Shown here in pieces: positions 1-10,060 of a DNA stretch of 64,000 nucleotides; positions within the stretch are counted from its first letter, which is position 1; every line of letters begins with the position of its first letter. The stretch comes from Acanthosoma haemorrhoidale. Taxonomy: Eukaryota > Arthropoda > Insecta > Hemiptera > Acanthosomatidae. The stretch spans positions 103,251,189 through 103,315,188 of the forward strand of contig OV884009.1 in the NCBI GenBank assembly GCA_930367205.1. The letters are read 5' to 3'. Under the pieces are notes generated by a model. The model saw nothing but the letters and a program-made list of their open reading frames with translations. It made no database searches and was not told the DNA's origin. The translations under genes were made by a program, and so were the position numbers.

Positions 1-1
1 T

Positions 2-1363
2 TCCAGCTACAGACAGCTACCACGGAAGGGGATATCCCACATAGTGAACATCTTAAAATCCTCACTACGACTACACTATTTTCCCCAGACGTGGAAGCAT
101 GCCGTTGTCGTCCCACTGTTGAAACCGGCCAAGAATGGGTATGAGCCAGCTCACTACAGGCCCATTAGTCTGCTGACCCAGTTGTCAAAAATCTACGAAA
201 GGATTCTCTACGATCATCTCACCAGGCACTGTGACGCTCAAGGCATCATTCCACCTCAACAGACCGGCTTCACTAAAGGACTTAGCTCGGACTGCAACCT
301 TGTAAAACTGCAGTGGCACGTTGCAACGAACATGCACCACAACAGAGTCACTGCGATGATCTCCCTTGACTGCACGAAGGCATTTGACTCCGTAGATCAT
401 CATACTCTCCTGCGATGCCTGAACGAGCACGACTTTCCTGCGCAACTCCAGAATATTATGTCCTCCTACCTAGCAGGCAGAACATTTTCTGTGCGAATAG
501 GAGCCGTCTTAACCACCAGAAGAGATTTCGTGGTCGGAGTTCCCCAAGGGTCGGTGCTGGGAACCCTACTCTTCAACATATACACCGCGCATATAGTAGG
601 AGCTTCATACTCCAATTGTTAGGTAGCGGCATATGCGGACGACATAGGGGTCTACAGTACCAGCCTCAACCCAACGAAAGCTCTAAAGGCTGCAGAGGGC
701 GCTAGTCAATTAATCGCCGACAGGCTGCGAGCTGTCCATATCCAAGTGAACCCAGCCAAGACTCAGGGGATCATCTTCTCTTTCCAGCATGGGAAAAGAA
801 AGCGTCCACCCAGCTTTACCATAGACGGGACTCAATGTAAATTAGCAAACAGCATCTGCTACCTAGGCATCAACCTAGGCAGGCACATGACGTTTGGCAC
901 ACATTTGCAAAAGAAATTAAAACGAGTCCGCAGAACTTACTACTCTCTCCAGCATCTTATCACCAGCCAGGCCATATCCCTTCGACTGAAACTCCTCATA
1001 TATAAGAGCGTCCTGAGGCCAGCTCTACTGTTTGGGACACCACTCCTTAGATCCCTACATGCCAGCACCATAACTCGCCTCCAGAGCTTCCAGAACAACA
1101 TCCTGCGAACGGAACTGTGGCATACCCCTTTTCGGGAAATGAAGTCTTCCGACATGCACGAAAAGTTCGAGCTCCCCACCATCACCGAAGCCATCAGACG
1201 ACGTCACATCAAGTTCTTCGACTCGATGAAACGCAGTCTAAACCCTCTCTTCCGAGATATGACACTACCACTGCTGCCGGCACGATGGCAACTCATAAGA
1301 TCGAGTAAAGCAGAGAAAATGGTAGACATCACAACGCTTGGCCCACCAACAACAAGCCTCTAA
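2..1363 (+). pseudogene. Non-LTR (Jockey-like) retrotransposon reverse transcriptase, 3' portion
   Basis: This is the RT part of a LINE ORF2 protein, which copies element RNA at a nicked target. The frame is open from the window edge, so the 5' end is cut off. Visible blocks in order are H-Y-R-P-I-S-L-L (fingers), T-K-A-F-D-S-V-D (first catalytic Asp), V-P-Q-G-S-V-L-G, then Y-A-D-D at 632-643 (catalytic pair), a C-Y-L-G-I-N-L block and the thumb, ending at TAA 1361-1363. One in-frame TAG at 620-622 lies just before the Y-A-D-D block; the frame is the same on both sides, so it is a point nonsense mutation or a sequencing error. No RNase H domain follows. The order of blocks fits the Jockey group, but the clade call is by eye. 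Confidence 0.85.
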
Positions 1364-1740
1364 GGGGCACCCTCACTGATATCAGACTAACTACGACTGC
1401 ACTACATGCCTAGAGAGACTCTAGGCCCAGCCACCAGTGGACTCTCACCACTGTACTGAATCAACCAACCTCCACCGAGGATTCCCACACTCCTTACTCC
1501 TCTCACACCACCTTCAAGCAGGTACTCCTAGTACAAGGATCCAATCACCCTAAATATTTTATATTTTTCCCTCATCCTGAATTTCTAACTAGAGAGCTTA
1601 GAAAAAAAAAAAAAAAATTCTGCGCCTCTGTCACAATCCTTCTCCTTCCTCTGTTTCGTCACGCCAGCCTACCACTGTCCCTTCCTTTACTTCCCTCCCT
1701 TAGCTATATTTATGTATTAAAAATTTAAAAACATCAATTC
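1364..1740 (+). repeat. Probable LINE 3' untranslated tail
   Basis: After the RT stop the sequence is C-rich and non-coding, with a 15-16 base A run near 1602-1617 and a second A-rich stretch at about 1715-1735. Either could be the poly(A) end of the LINE copy. No target-site duplication can be tested because the 5' end is outside the window. Confidence 0.4.
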
Positions 1741-2119
1741 CGGCTAATACCAAGCGTCGTAATACTAACCGTGAGATCATTGAAAAGATTTTTTGAAATA
1801 TGCCAATTAAGTGTTGGGATGTTTATATGAGCACAAAGAAACAGCAATATTTATATACACATTTGTTTACTCTCAAATTCAAAAATTGACACAAAAATCA
1901 GGTAAAATTGAATGTGATAAAATTAATAAATTTATACGGGATAAACCTAGCTACATATAAAACAATGAAGACATAAAATAATTAATTAGAATTAGAAAAT
2001 AATTTAATTAATTTTATTATTAAATTAAATCACCAACTAAATTAATTGTTAATTTCAATTTTATGGGAACTGCAAATATAATCTATTTTTATAACTTAAT
2101 TTTAACATTACTTAGTTTC
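1741..2119. other. AT-rich spacer, no feature seen
   Basis: Very AT-rich sequence with short AATTAA-type runs. I see no coding potential, RNA gene or clear repeat. Confidence 0.4.
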
Positions 2120-2800
2120 ACTCAAGTTATCCTGAGATGCTTTCTGAATTAAATAATCTTTCACTAGCGATTTCGCTTGACCAGCTTCGGTTTCACAGAA
2201 AAACCGGACATCTTGAAGTGAGGGTCCAAAAACGTTGGAACTGTCAAGGAGCCACTGTGTTAGATTCCTCCGAAGTGCGCCGTTCTAATTATCTCACTTA
2301 ACAGTAAGCTAATTGAGGGATTTAGATCAGTTAACTTTTTGTCAAGAAGGGGCTCCACCAGGCATTCAATGAGTCCGCTGGTTAGCTTATTAGCTTGCAT
2401 TTATTGCTATTTATTCGGCAGCTTGCAGTTATTGGTTAATACTATCTAGCGTGAAGCCGGAGGAAAGCTCTAGGTATGTGCTCAATGATTTTTTTAAGTG
2501 TTTGAAAGGCTGTAAGATTGGGCATAATTTTTTTACTTGCTGCCATTCCTATTCTGTAAGTACAGGAAGGTCAGCATTGATGAATGCAATCACTATTTTA
2601 ATGGGAATTTCTGATTAAATTGGACAAACAATCATATCCAACGTAGAATTTAACCGAGTTGTTACGTAATTAAGTGGAACTCTGAAAGTGGTACAGAATT
2701 CTTTTGACTATTCCCAAACTCTTAATATGTTCTATCTGTTGGGCTTTCTCGACAATTAAATTCAGCTTGAGAGCAACCCAACCCATGCGCCTCAAGTGCA
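2120..2800 (-). pseudogene. hAT-superfamily transposase relic, C-terminal part
   Basis: Read on the minus strand, three blocks appear in the order expected for a hAT (or domesticated ZBED-type) transposase. At about 2800-2660 there is an L-N-L-I-V-E-K-A block followed by I-K-S-L and H-F-Q-S-S. At about 2640-2500 there is R-L-N-S-T, then L-P-V-L-T and L-Q-P-F. At about 2240-2190 there is F-L-D-P-H-F-K, the hAT LDPRFK signature. The blocks are in different frames with several stops, so this is an old inactive copy. No terminal inverted repeats were found. The family call rests on motif order and is fairly secure; the borders are not. Confidence 0.6.
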
Positions 2801-3293
2801 GGATGTTTTTCAATGCTCCAGAAATATTTAGTCCCTTACTCCCATTCCGTCAGTTATATTTTTATTTATTTTGCCAAATTTTTGGTCCGTGTGGCTACTT
2901 GTCATAGCACGGCAATCCGATTAACAGAGGTAAGGGGATCAGGTTCTATCCAGAACTGGTTGGATGGTCTTGAATATAAGGGAATTGAGGTTACAATAGG
3001 TTATATCCCTGGGGAAAGGAAGAGTGACAGATTGTGTGATAGGCAGATGAGATCGTGAGCCAAAAGGAAAGGTACAGAATGTTTAAAGGAGGAAATTAGA
3101 TCAATGTGGGAGATAATAAATAGCTCTATCCAGGAATCTGTAATATTCGTATGTTGGGTGGCAGAGTTTGGGACGACAAAGAGATTCAGGGAAATGGTAA
3201 GGTTGACAAGGAAAAGTTTGTGTGGGGAATCACTAAGTAAATTAGTGATAAGATCACTAGCTAAAATATCAAGATTAATTGGGAAGGCAAGCT
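2801..3293. other. Flank and target of the copia insertion
   Basis: Purine-rich sequence with no recognisable gene. Its last bases, AAGCT at 3289-3293, match the bases at 7205-7209 beyond the last copia LTR, so this is the left side of the copia target. The 19 bases 3275-3293 recur at 7010-7028. Confidence 0.5.
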
Positions 3294-3467
3294 TGTTAGA
3301 ATAAATAGTAGTCTCATAGGACAAACAAATAACACACTTTACTGTAACCCTGTTTATTATGCACAGTGAACCTGAACCTCCACATCCGAGAGAACCTCTC
3401 CGCCATACGAGTGTTGCCAATGCCAACTGTATTTCAATGATAATAATATATATACAAAGAACTCTCA
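3294..3467 (-). repeat. copia 3' LTR
   Basis: A 174-bp repeat that reads TG...CA on the minus strand (TGAGAG at 3467 to CTAACA at 3294). It is nearly identical to 6493-6666 and 7029-7202. All three copies are followed on the plus-strand right side by TA, so the true end may include those two bases. Confidence 0.9.
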
Positions 3468-3469
3468 TA

Positions 3470-3478
3470 CCCCCTCTC
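3470..3478 (-). other. copia polypurine tract
   Basis: On the minus strand GAGAGGGGG lies two bases inside the 3' LTR, the expected place for plus-strand priming. Confidence 0.75.
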
Positions 3479-3572
3479 AATTTCAAGTCCATATATAAAA
3501 CACAAACAACAAATCACTTGAAATTGTATCAATTAATAAAAATAAAACAAGAGTAATAGCAAACAACAAAAA

Positions 3573-4201
3573 TTAATTTAAACAAAGCTGAGATCTAAAA
3601 AATGAAAATTTATTGCTATTGAGCGCTTTAGTAAAAATGTCTGCTATGTTTGAACATGTATTTACATAACCAATACTAATTAAGTTCTTAGAAACAATAT
3701 CTTTTATAAAATGAAACTTAATATCTATATGTTTTGAGCGGCTAGTGTTTTCATAGTTTTTAATCATACTCAAAGCACCTTGATTATCAACAAGTAAACT
3801 ACACTTAATGTCCTCATCTTTGCCTGGGTACAATTCACTCAATAGTCCTTTTAGGTATAAGCTTGAAAACCCTTTGCCACTAACCTGGCTTTCTTTGTTC
3901 CATCACTTTTGGTTGTAAATACCCACTTTGTCTCAATAGGTTTTGAAGTGGATGGGATGTCTTCAACAGGTGTCCAAGTTTTGAAATCCTCATGTGCAGT
4001 CAACTCTTTCTTTATAGCATTAGTCCAACCCCTTTTTACTGCCTCCGCATAAGTTTGTGGATCATCCTCAGTTAACAGACAAAAGGCTGTATGCAGATGA
4101 AAGTCTTTAAGGTATGAATTAATTTTTCTTTGCCTTTCCGGTCTAATTTTCCTTCTATCACGGTTTCCTTCCTCAAATCCATAGAACTTTTCTTCACTGT
4201 C
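3573..4201 (-). pseudogene. copia pol: RT N-terminal stub joined to RNase H end
   Basis: From 4201 down to about 3857 the minus strand encodes the start of a copia RT: an A-I-K-K-E-L block, then W-T-P-V and K-A-R-L-V-A-K-G-F. Directly after that, past a stop, the sequence resumes in the last part of RNase H (L-V-D-N-Q-G-A then S-K-H-I-D-I-K-F-H-F) and ends at a stop at 3573. The RT palm with the Y-V-D-D pair and the start of RNase H are absent, so several hundred codons have been deleted near 3857. No RT activity is possible from this copy. Confidence 0.8.
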
Positions 4202-5617
4202 TTAGAGTACTTTCTTCTCTGTGTCTTCCCTTTCATTTTCCTCTTTGTTGTCTTCTTCATTAAATGGAACATATGCAGGTGTCTGAGAATTATTCTCCAA
4301 ATAGTTAATCTGTGTCTCGTCAAACTTCACATCACGAGAAATAATTATCTCACCCTTCTCTGGGTCCCAAATCCGATATCCAGCACCAGAATAACCAACC
4401 ATTCTTTCATCCCGACCTTTAGGTTCAAGTTTGCTTCCCTTTGGCAGTTGAAGGTGCCAGACTTTACATCCAAAAACCCGTAGCTTCGACAAATCGTTTT
4501 TTCCATAAAACATTTCAGCAGGTGTCCGGCCATTCAGTGCGACTGTAGGGGATTGATTAAGTTGTTATGCTGCGGTGCGAACCACCTCCCCCCATAGATA
4601 CTTTGGCAAATTACTATCAACGAACATTGTTCTCACCTTATTAAGAAGTGTCAAATTCAACCTCTCCGCAGCTCCACACTGTCGAGGTGTATACCCAGAT
4701 GTAAATTCATGTACAACACCATTAAATCTGCAAAACTCCTTAAATTTGTTTGATCGGAACTCTCCACCCCTATCAGAACGGATTCTTGATACATTGATTC
4801 CTTTATTCTTCATCATTCTATAAAAATCCACTAATTTTTCTTCAGCATCTGATTTTTCTTTAAGTAAATAAATGGTTGTAAAATGAGAGAAATCATCTAA
4901 TATTGACAAGTAATACCTTTCGCCATCCATTGTTCTTTCATTGACAGGTCCCCAAACATCTGTGTAAATTAGTTCGCCTATTCGTGTAGATCGTGGGTAT
5001 TCTTTTCTATTAAAAGGCTGTCTTTCCGCCTTACCTTTTTGACAGGAATCACATACTCTATCCGAGCATGGTAGATTCAAAAGTTGTAGTCCACGTCGAT
5101 TTAAGTGCCCGAGTCTTAAATGCCACAAGTCATCCGATTTTTCGGACAGTAAACAGTCATTTCTTTTTATATTAAGTTTAAAACGGAACACAAAAAGATT
5201 GTTACACATTTCACTCATAATTGGTTCGGGTTTCATTATAATTTTTGCAACACCGTTTGTGAATACGACATCGTAACCTGCTTTGTTTATCTTCTTAACT
5301 AATAAGAGGTTATACGGAAAGTTGTCCACAATCAGTCCATTTATTTTGAACTTCACGCCTGTTTTATTGCAATACACTTCAAGGATACCTTCTTTCTTAG
5401 CAAATATATTAGAGCCGTCAGCAATTTTTATTGGAACTGGTTCAATACACTTCACTTCTGGCATTAAATCCAATACATCACCTCGAAATAAATTATGACT
5501 CGCTCCACTGTCCAGTATGAAATTAACATAACTATGTCTACTTGGTTTTTCCTCAGCAAGCTCCGTAGATAATGCTATAAATGTCACGTCTTTGTGATTC
5601 ATTTCGGTCTCAGCCAA
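4202..5617 (-). pseudogene. copia protease-integrase region
   Basis: This single minus-strand frame holds the aspartic protease motif D-S-G-A at about 5512-5501, then the integrase zinc-binding H-L-R-L-G-H ... C-D-S-C pattern. Next comes the catalytic core with Asp in T-D-V-W-G-P, Asp in R-S-D-R-G-G-E and Glu in C-G-A-A-E-R, so the D,D,E triad is kept although the usual Asn before Gly is Cys. After an in-frame TAA at 4565-4567 the frame continues through the integrase C-terminal region to a second TAA at 4202-4204. The enzyme would join element cDNA to the genome; this copy cannot make it whole. Confidence 0.85.
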
Positions 5618-5758
5618 ATAGCCATCGTCATATCTTGGTTGATATTCACCTCTTGGGGGGTAACTGCCTCCTCTTGACGAATAACTTCTCTCTCTCTCTG
5701 GGAAATTTCCCCCTTTTGGCGGGAAATTATACCTTCCATTATTCTTAATTCTTGGACA

Positions 5759-6402
5759 CTAATTTTTTTAATAATTCGTACTTCCACAACCGAAACACCG
5801 TTTAACTTTAGCTCCGAACGAAAACTCCTCCGAAGGAGATGAAACAGCGTTAGTATTATTAATCTTCAACTCTGCATCCAGAAGTTTGCTCTTGACAAAC
5901 TCTATTGTTAGTTTTTTATCTGATGTTTCCAATACCGTAATTACCGTGTCGAATTTTGGGGGCATCGTCATAAGTAAATGGCAAACTTTATCGTCCTCAT
6001 CCATTTTTGTATCAGCTGCCTCTAGTTCAGCCATGATCTCGTCGAATTTTACGAAGTGGTCCTGAAGTGCTGTGTTTTCACACACTTTAATTGGATTAAC
6101 TTTCGACGTAAATACAGTTTCGGCAGTACACTTTTACGTTCAAAAACACTCTCAAGACATTTTCTCATCTCATACGATGTTGAAGCATTTTTAAAGTATT
6201 CAATATGCTTGTCGGATACACACGCGATTATAATAGACCGAGCCTTGGCGTCATTCGCCTTTATTGTCTTGTCCTCGTTTGATATGTCTTTCTTTTTTAC
6301 CACATCCAGTATTCCTTTATCCTCGAGAATACTAAATACCCGAAACTTCCAGGTTGTGAAGTTAATCTCACTTAATTGCGGGAACGGAATCTGTGAAGCC
6401 AT
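5759..6402 (-). pseudogene. copia gag
   Basis: Gag starts at the ATG ending at 6402 (M-A-S-Q-I-P...), 76 bases after the primer-binding site. A T-W-K-F-R-V motif near the start is typical of copia Gag. The N-terminal frame runs to 6049, and the C-terminal half continues in another frame from about 6085, so one frameshift lies between. The zinc knuckle begins C-F-G-C at about 5799 but its His is replaced by Tyr, and stops at 5768-5770 and 5759-5761 fall inside it. The capsid would be truncated and the nucleic-acid-binding knuckle lost. Confidence 0.8.
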
Positions 6403-6478
6403 GGTGTCGTCAATTCACTCTTGGGAATTTTTAATGATCACACTTCCTAATACCGTTAAACTAACACCGACTGGGTGA

Positions 6479-6492
6479 CTGGGCCCATAACC
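6479..6492 (-). other. copia primer-binding site, internal initiator tRNA-Met match
   Basis: The plus strand reads CTGGGCCCATAACC right beside the 5' LTR. This is the anticodon-arm sequence of eukaryotic initiator tRNA-Met, not its 3' CCA end. Drosophila copia is known to prime from a cleaved half of this tRNA, and its site has the same GGTTATGGGCCCAG core next to the LTR. Confidence 0.85.
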
Positions 6493-6666
6493 TGTTAGAA
6501 TAAATAGTAGTCTCATAGGACAAACAAATAACACACTTTACTGTAACCCTGTTTATTATGCACAGTGAACCTGAACCTCCACATCCGAGAGAACCTCTCC
6601 GCCATACGAGTGTCGCCAATGCCAACTGTATTTCAATGATAATAATATATATACAAAGAACTCTCA
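6493..6666 (-). repeat. copia 5' LTR
   Basis: 174-bp LTR, one base different by eye from 3294-3467. It is shared with the second, partial internal segment that follows at 6667. Confidence 0.9.
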
Positions 6667-7005
6667 TACCCCCTCTCAATTTCAAGTCCATATATAAAAC
6701 ACAAACAACAAATCACTTGAAATTGTATCAATTAATAAAAATAAAACAAGAGTAATAGCAAACAACAAAAATTAATTTAAACAAAGCTGAGATCTAAAAA
6801 ATGAAAATTTATTGCTATTGAGCGCTTTAGTAAAAATGTCTGCTATGTTTGAACATGTATTTACATAACCAATACTAATTAAGTTCTTAGAAACAATATC
6901 TTTTATAAAATGAAACTTAATATCTATATGTTTTGAGCGGCTAGTGTTTTCATAGTTTTTAATCATACTCAAAGCACCTTGATTATCAACAAGTAAACTA
7001 CACTT
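6667..7005 (-). mobile_element. Second, partial copia internal segment
   Basis: This 339-bp stretch repeats 3468-3806 without a difference that I can see: polypurine tract plus the last 60 or so codons of RNase H. It then breaks off abruptly. Together with LTR 6493-6666 it makes a tandem LTR-internal-LTR-internal arrangement. After five unmatched bases (7005-7009 region) the left target flank reappears. Confidence 0.85.
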
Positions 7006-7009
7006 CTAC

Positions 7010-7202
7010 TTAATTGGGAAGGCAAGCTTGTTAGAATAAATAGTAGTCTCATAGGACAAACAAATAACACTCTTTACTGTAACCCTGTTTATTATGCACA
7101 GTGAACCTGAACCTCCACATCCAAGAGAACCTCTCCGCCATACGAGTGTCGCCAATGCCAACTGTATTTCAATGATAATAATATATATACAAAGAACTCT
7201 CA
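7010..7202 (-). mobile_element. Copia solo-LTR-like copy with duplicated target flank
   Basis: Bases 7010-7028 repeat the 19 bases left of the first LTR (3275-3293), then a third 174-bp LTR runs 7029-7202, followed by TA and AAGCT (7205-7209). Read alone, 7010-7209 is exactly what a solo-LTR allele of the same insertion would look like. This LTR differs from its neighbour by two bases by eye. Confidence 0.8.
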
Positions 7203-7815
7203 TAAAGCTTGTATAGAGTTGATTCAAATATAGGATCGAAGGGAAGTTGAGAAGGAAGATAAATCACTACATAAGGGATCCTACCAGATTGGTAGGATAC
7301 TTCAGTGAAAACGAATTCCATGAGGGCTCTGAGAGGGAGGAGCGGATTGGAATGGATAGTGGATAGTGATGGAGAAGATAATAGTTGTGAGGATAAATAG
7401 AAAATGAGAAAATGTCTGGTTTAAGCCAGTTGGAAGTAGGGAAGAATTGAAGAAATTCGCCATGATGAGCAGGGAGGGGTTGAGTTTTAATGTGGCATGT
7501 TGTAGGGACTCTACTCATGAGGAACAGAGAGAACAAGGATATAAAGGAAAGTAAGGAGCAAAATTTAAATGGATGAAAAATAGTTACAAGGAAGAGAGTT
7601 GTAAATAACATATCGTGCTTTGGTTGGAAATAATTTGAGTATAGACAGAATACAATATAGGCTAAAATAAAAGTAAAAATGAAACTAAAATTTAAAAAAC
7701 TACATACTAATTTTTTTTTTTTTTTCTCATAGCTCTCAAACTTATAAAAAATAGGACGTGGGAAAAATAAAAGGAAAATTTTATGGAAAAACTAAAATTT
7801 AAAAAATACTAGAAA
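7203..7815. other. Right flank of copia, no gene seen
   Basis: Purine-rich then A-rich sequence with a small inverted repeat near 7277-7299 (ATCCTACCAGATTGGTAGGAT). No coding or repeat family recognised. Confidence 0.4.
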
Positions 7816-8360
7816 CTAAAATAATAAGATGGATAGCAAAAAGAAACGAGAAGGAGAGGTCAGTTGAAGAAATAAATAAATCTGTGAATCCCCCCCCCCC
7901 CCTACTGAGCTGATTGCAACGTCCGGTTTAGTTTCATTTTTTAAAATATGGGAATGGGAAACAGGTTTAGTGGTTACTTCGTCGAAATTTTCTTGAGCGG
8001 GATCATCCAACCAACGTTTTTTGACGTGTCAGTCACTTTTCGAACTGGTTTCCTTCTATGCATTGTCATGAATTATAATGAAATTGTGGTTCGTCATTTA
8101 TGGGCTAACTTTCATCAGATTCTTCAAAGTAGTTAAACATCTGCATTGTTCTTATAAAGGCTTACTTGGCCTTCTTATTTTGATTAGGAATGGTTGATTG
8201 ATTATTTCTTGACGATTATCGAGAAATCGAGAAAGAGACTGACTATCGAGAAATTGGCTCTGATAATTAGAATTCTCTCCTTGATTACGGTTTTGATTTT
8301 AATTAAAATTGTAATTCTGATTATATTGATAACGACTTGGTTTATAAATATGATTATAAC
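7816..8360 (-). pseudogene. Older retroelement gag-like relic, downstream half
   Basis: On the minus strand this stretch reads as an Asn/Gln-rich linker (8360 to about 8200), then an acidic segment and a further open stretch to 7816, with frameshifts and stops. On its own it would be hard to name. Its link is that the reading frame at 8360 continues the frame of the gag-like piece at 11142-11650 once the intervening LTR element and its target duplication are left out. The family is not known; a Ty3/Gypsy-type Gag is my guess. Confidence 0.4.
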
Positions 8361-8505
8361 TGTTGTAACCCTGATTTGTAACCGGCTGGGGAACCTACCC
8401 CTGGTTGTTGTGTGTGTATCAGTTAGCGTTGAAGATGAAGCATGGGGTGTTCAATAAAAGGTGTACTCAGTAATGTGTGTTAAGTACTTTATCGAAAACC
8501 CAACA
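8361..8505 (+). repeat. Gypsy-type 5' LTR
   Basis: 145-bp direct repeat, TG...CA ends, with AATAAA at about 8452 as a possible polyadenylation signal. Pairs with 10992-11136. Confidence 0.9.
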
Positions 8506-8506
8506 A

Positions 8507-8518
8507 TTGGCGACGAGG
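8507..8518 (+). other. Probable primer-binding site
   Basis: TTGGCGACGAGG follows the 5' LTR after one base. It contains the TGG expected opposite a tRNA 3' CCA end. I cannot assign the tRNA with certainty. Confidence 0.55.
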
Positions 8519-8726
8519 TAAAAAGAGGTGCGTTAAAGTGGATATAAGCCAGACTAAACAGTGACGGTTCAGGATCTATCCAGTATAAACATACCTGCTT
8601 TGAAGTCGTGTTACTACTGTGAGTTACAAATCTTTATTATCGTACATATTACATCATTTGTTTTATTTTTTATTCTATACATCAGTCAAAATCGACGCAG
8701 ATCAATTCAAGTTATTAATCGAAGCT

Positions 8727-9461
8727 ATGGATAAAAACCAACAGGTTTTCCTCGCACAATTAGTTCAACTAAGTCGTTCTAGCCAAGACTTTCGACCATC
8801 GGTTACAAATGTATCTAACGTTCCTCCTTTCGAAAACTTCAATCATAAGGAGGAGAATTTCAAATTTTACAAACAGCAGTTCGAAAATTATCTTAAAATG
8901 AAGGAAATTTTTGCGGATGAAGAAAAATGTGCTCAAATGCTCTTAAATTCTATCGGGGCACCTAATTATAACACACCGGCAGATCTCAGTTATGAAGAAT
9001 TAATAAAGGTCCTCGAACAACATTTAGCACCTACCCGAAATTCTTTAGTCGCTCAACGCCATTTTTTGTCCACTTACCAAAAAGAAAATGAGACAATTCC
9101 TGATTAGATCGCATCGCTAAGACGTGACCTTTCTGATTGTGATTTTAACGTAGAATGTACATGTAAACTTAAGGTGTCCGCTGCAGGGATTTTCCTACGA
9201 GCGCAGTTTATTCGTGGAATTAACGATAACAGTATTCGAGAAAAGATTTTAGAATCTGATACAGTTGAATTTACGGATATTATAAAAAAAGCTATCGCAC
9301 TCGAAGCATCAAAAGCAAATAGCCGTGAGTTAGCTAATACACAGTCTTTTTCAATCAATTCTACTAATCAAGCACCTCCAACAGGTACAGAAGGGAAAAC
9401 ACAGATACTCGAAACCGAAATCAGCGTACCAGATCACAATCAAGCGGTCGTGTGGACTTAA
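8727..9461 (+). pseudogene. Gypsy-type gag (capsid region)
   Basis: I start it at the ATG at 8727 (M-D-K-N-Q-Q) because the upstream in-frame codons are leader-like. The protein has the retrotransposon capsid layout: F-E-N-F-N then a K-F-Y-K-Q-Q-F-E-N-Y-L block, and R-H-F-L-S-T-Y-Q-K. An in-frame TAG at 9105-9107 interrupts it and the same frame then continues to TAA at 9459-9461. A frameshift at about 9452-9461 moves to the frame of the zinc knuckles. Confidence 0.8.
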
Positions 9462-10060
9462 AAAGATTAGGCTTATATAATCATTGCTTACGGTGTGGAA
9501 AAACAAACCATTTGGCTGAGGACTGTCGACTGAAACCTTTTAAACTAACGTGTACGTCTTGTGGCAGCACTGGGCACGTAGTGGGAGTTTGCATAAAAAC
9601 CCTGTTAAAAACGCAACAAGAAAGCTCCACGCATAAAGTAACAACTGACGAACCAGCGACACAAACAAACTATTATGACGACCGGAGTATGAATAAAATT
9701 GTTCCTGTCAATATTCACCCCATATCAAAGCTATCACAAGATTTGGGGAAATACCAGGTATCGATCAAAATCGAAAATACGTATCAAAGTTTTGAAATTG
9801 ATACCGGTGCTGGTTACACGCTCATACCTAAAACTCAATTCAAACAATTAAAAATAAAACAGCCACTTCAACCCTAAAATATCGCTTTTAAATCTTACAC
9901 AGACAACGTTTTTCGACCCCTCGGAAAAACAAAAGTAAAAGTGGAATATAAGAACACTGTATCTTATGAAGACCTTTATGTGGTCCCTGATGGTTATGCC
10001 CCCTTGCTGGGTCGAATGTGGATTAGACACTTGCAAATAAACTTACAAGACATCCATTAC
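9462..10060 (+). pseudogene. Gypsy-type zinc knuckles and aspartic protease
   Basis: In frame 2 two CCHC knuckles follow each other (C-L-R-C-G-K-T-N-H ... C and C-T-S-C-G-S-T-G-H ... C), about 9485-9590. The protease then carries D-T-G-A at 9800-9811 and the closing L-L-G-R-M-W-I-R-H block near 10000-10030, where L-L-G-x-D-W is usual. An in-frame TAA at 9875-9877 breaks it between these parts. The protease would cut the polyprotein. Right after it the coding jumps to integrase. Confidence 0.8.

Larger units (their letters stand above)
3294..6666 (-). mobile_element. Ty1/copia LTR retrotransposon, internally deleted
   Basis: The element lies on the minus strand: 5' LTR 6493-6666, primer-binding site 6479-6492, gag from 6402, protease, integrase, a stub of RT, the end of RNase H, polypurine tract 3470-3478, 3' LTR 3294-3467. 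The domain order PR-IN-RT-RH is the copia order. The two LTRs are 174 bp and differ by one base as I read them, so the copy is young. Even so, coding is broken: a frameshift in gag near 6085, two stops in the gag zinc knuckle, stops at 4565-4567 and 4202-4204, and a deletion that removes the RT catalytic core. It must be non-autonomous. Confidence 0.9.

Noticed and set aside
5599..5787. Separate small Arg/Glu-rich gene within copia
   Set aside because: Out-of-frame shadow of the gag-protease linker.
7816..8010. Independent small host gene on the minus strand
   Set aside because: It lies downstream of the gag relic in the same orientation and is better explained as part of it.
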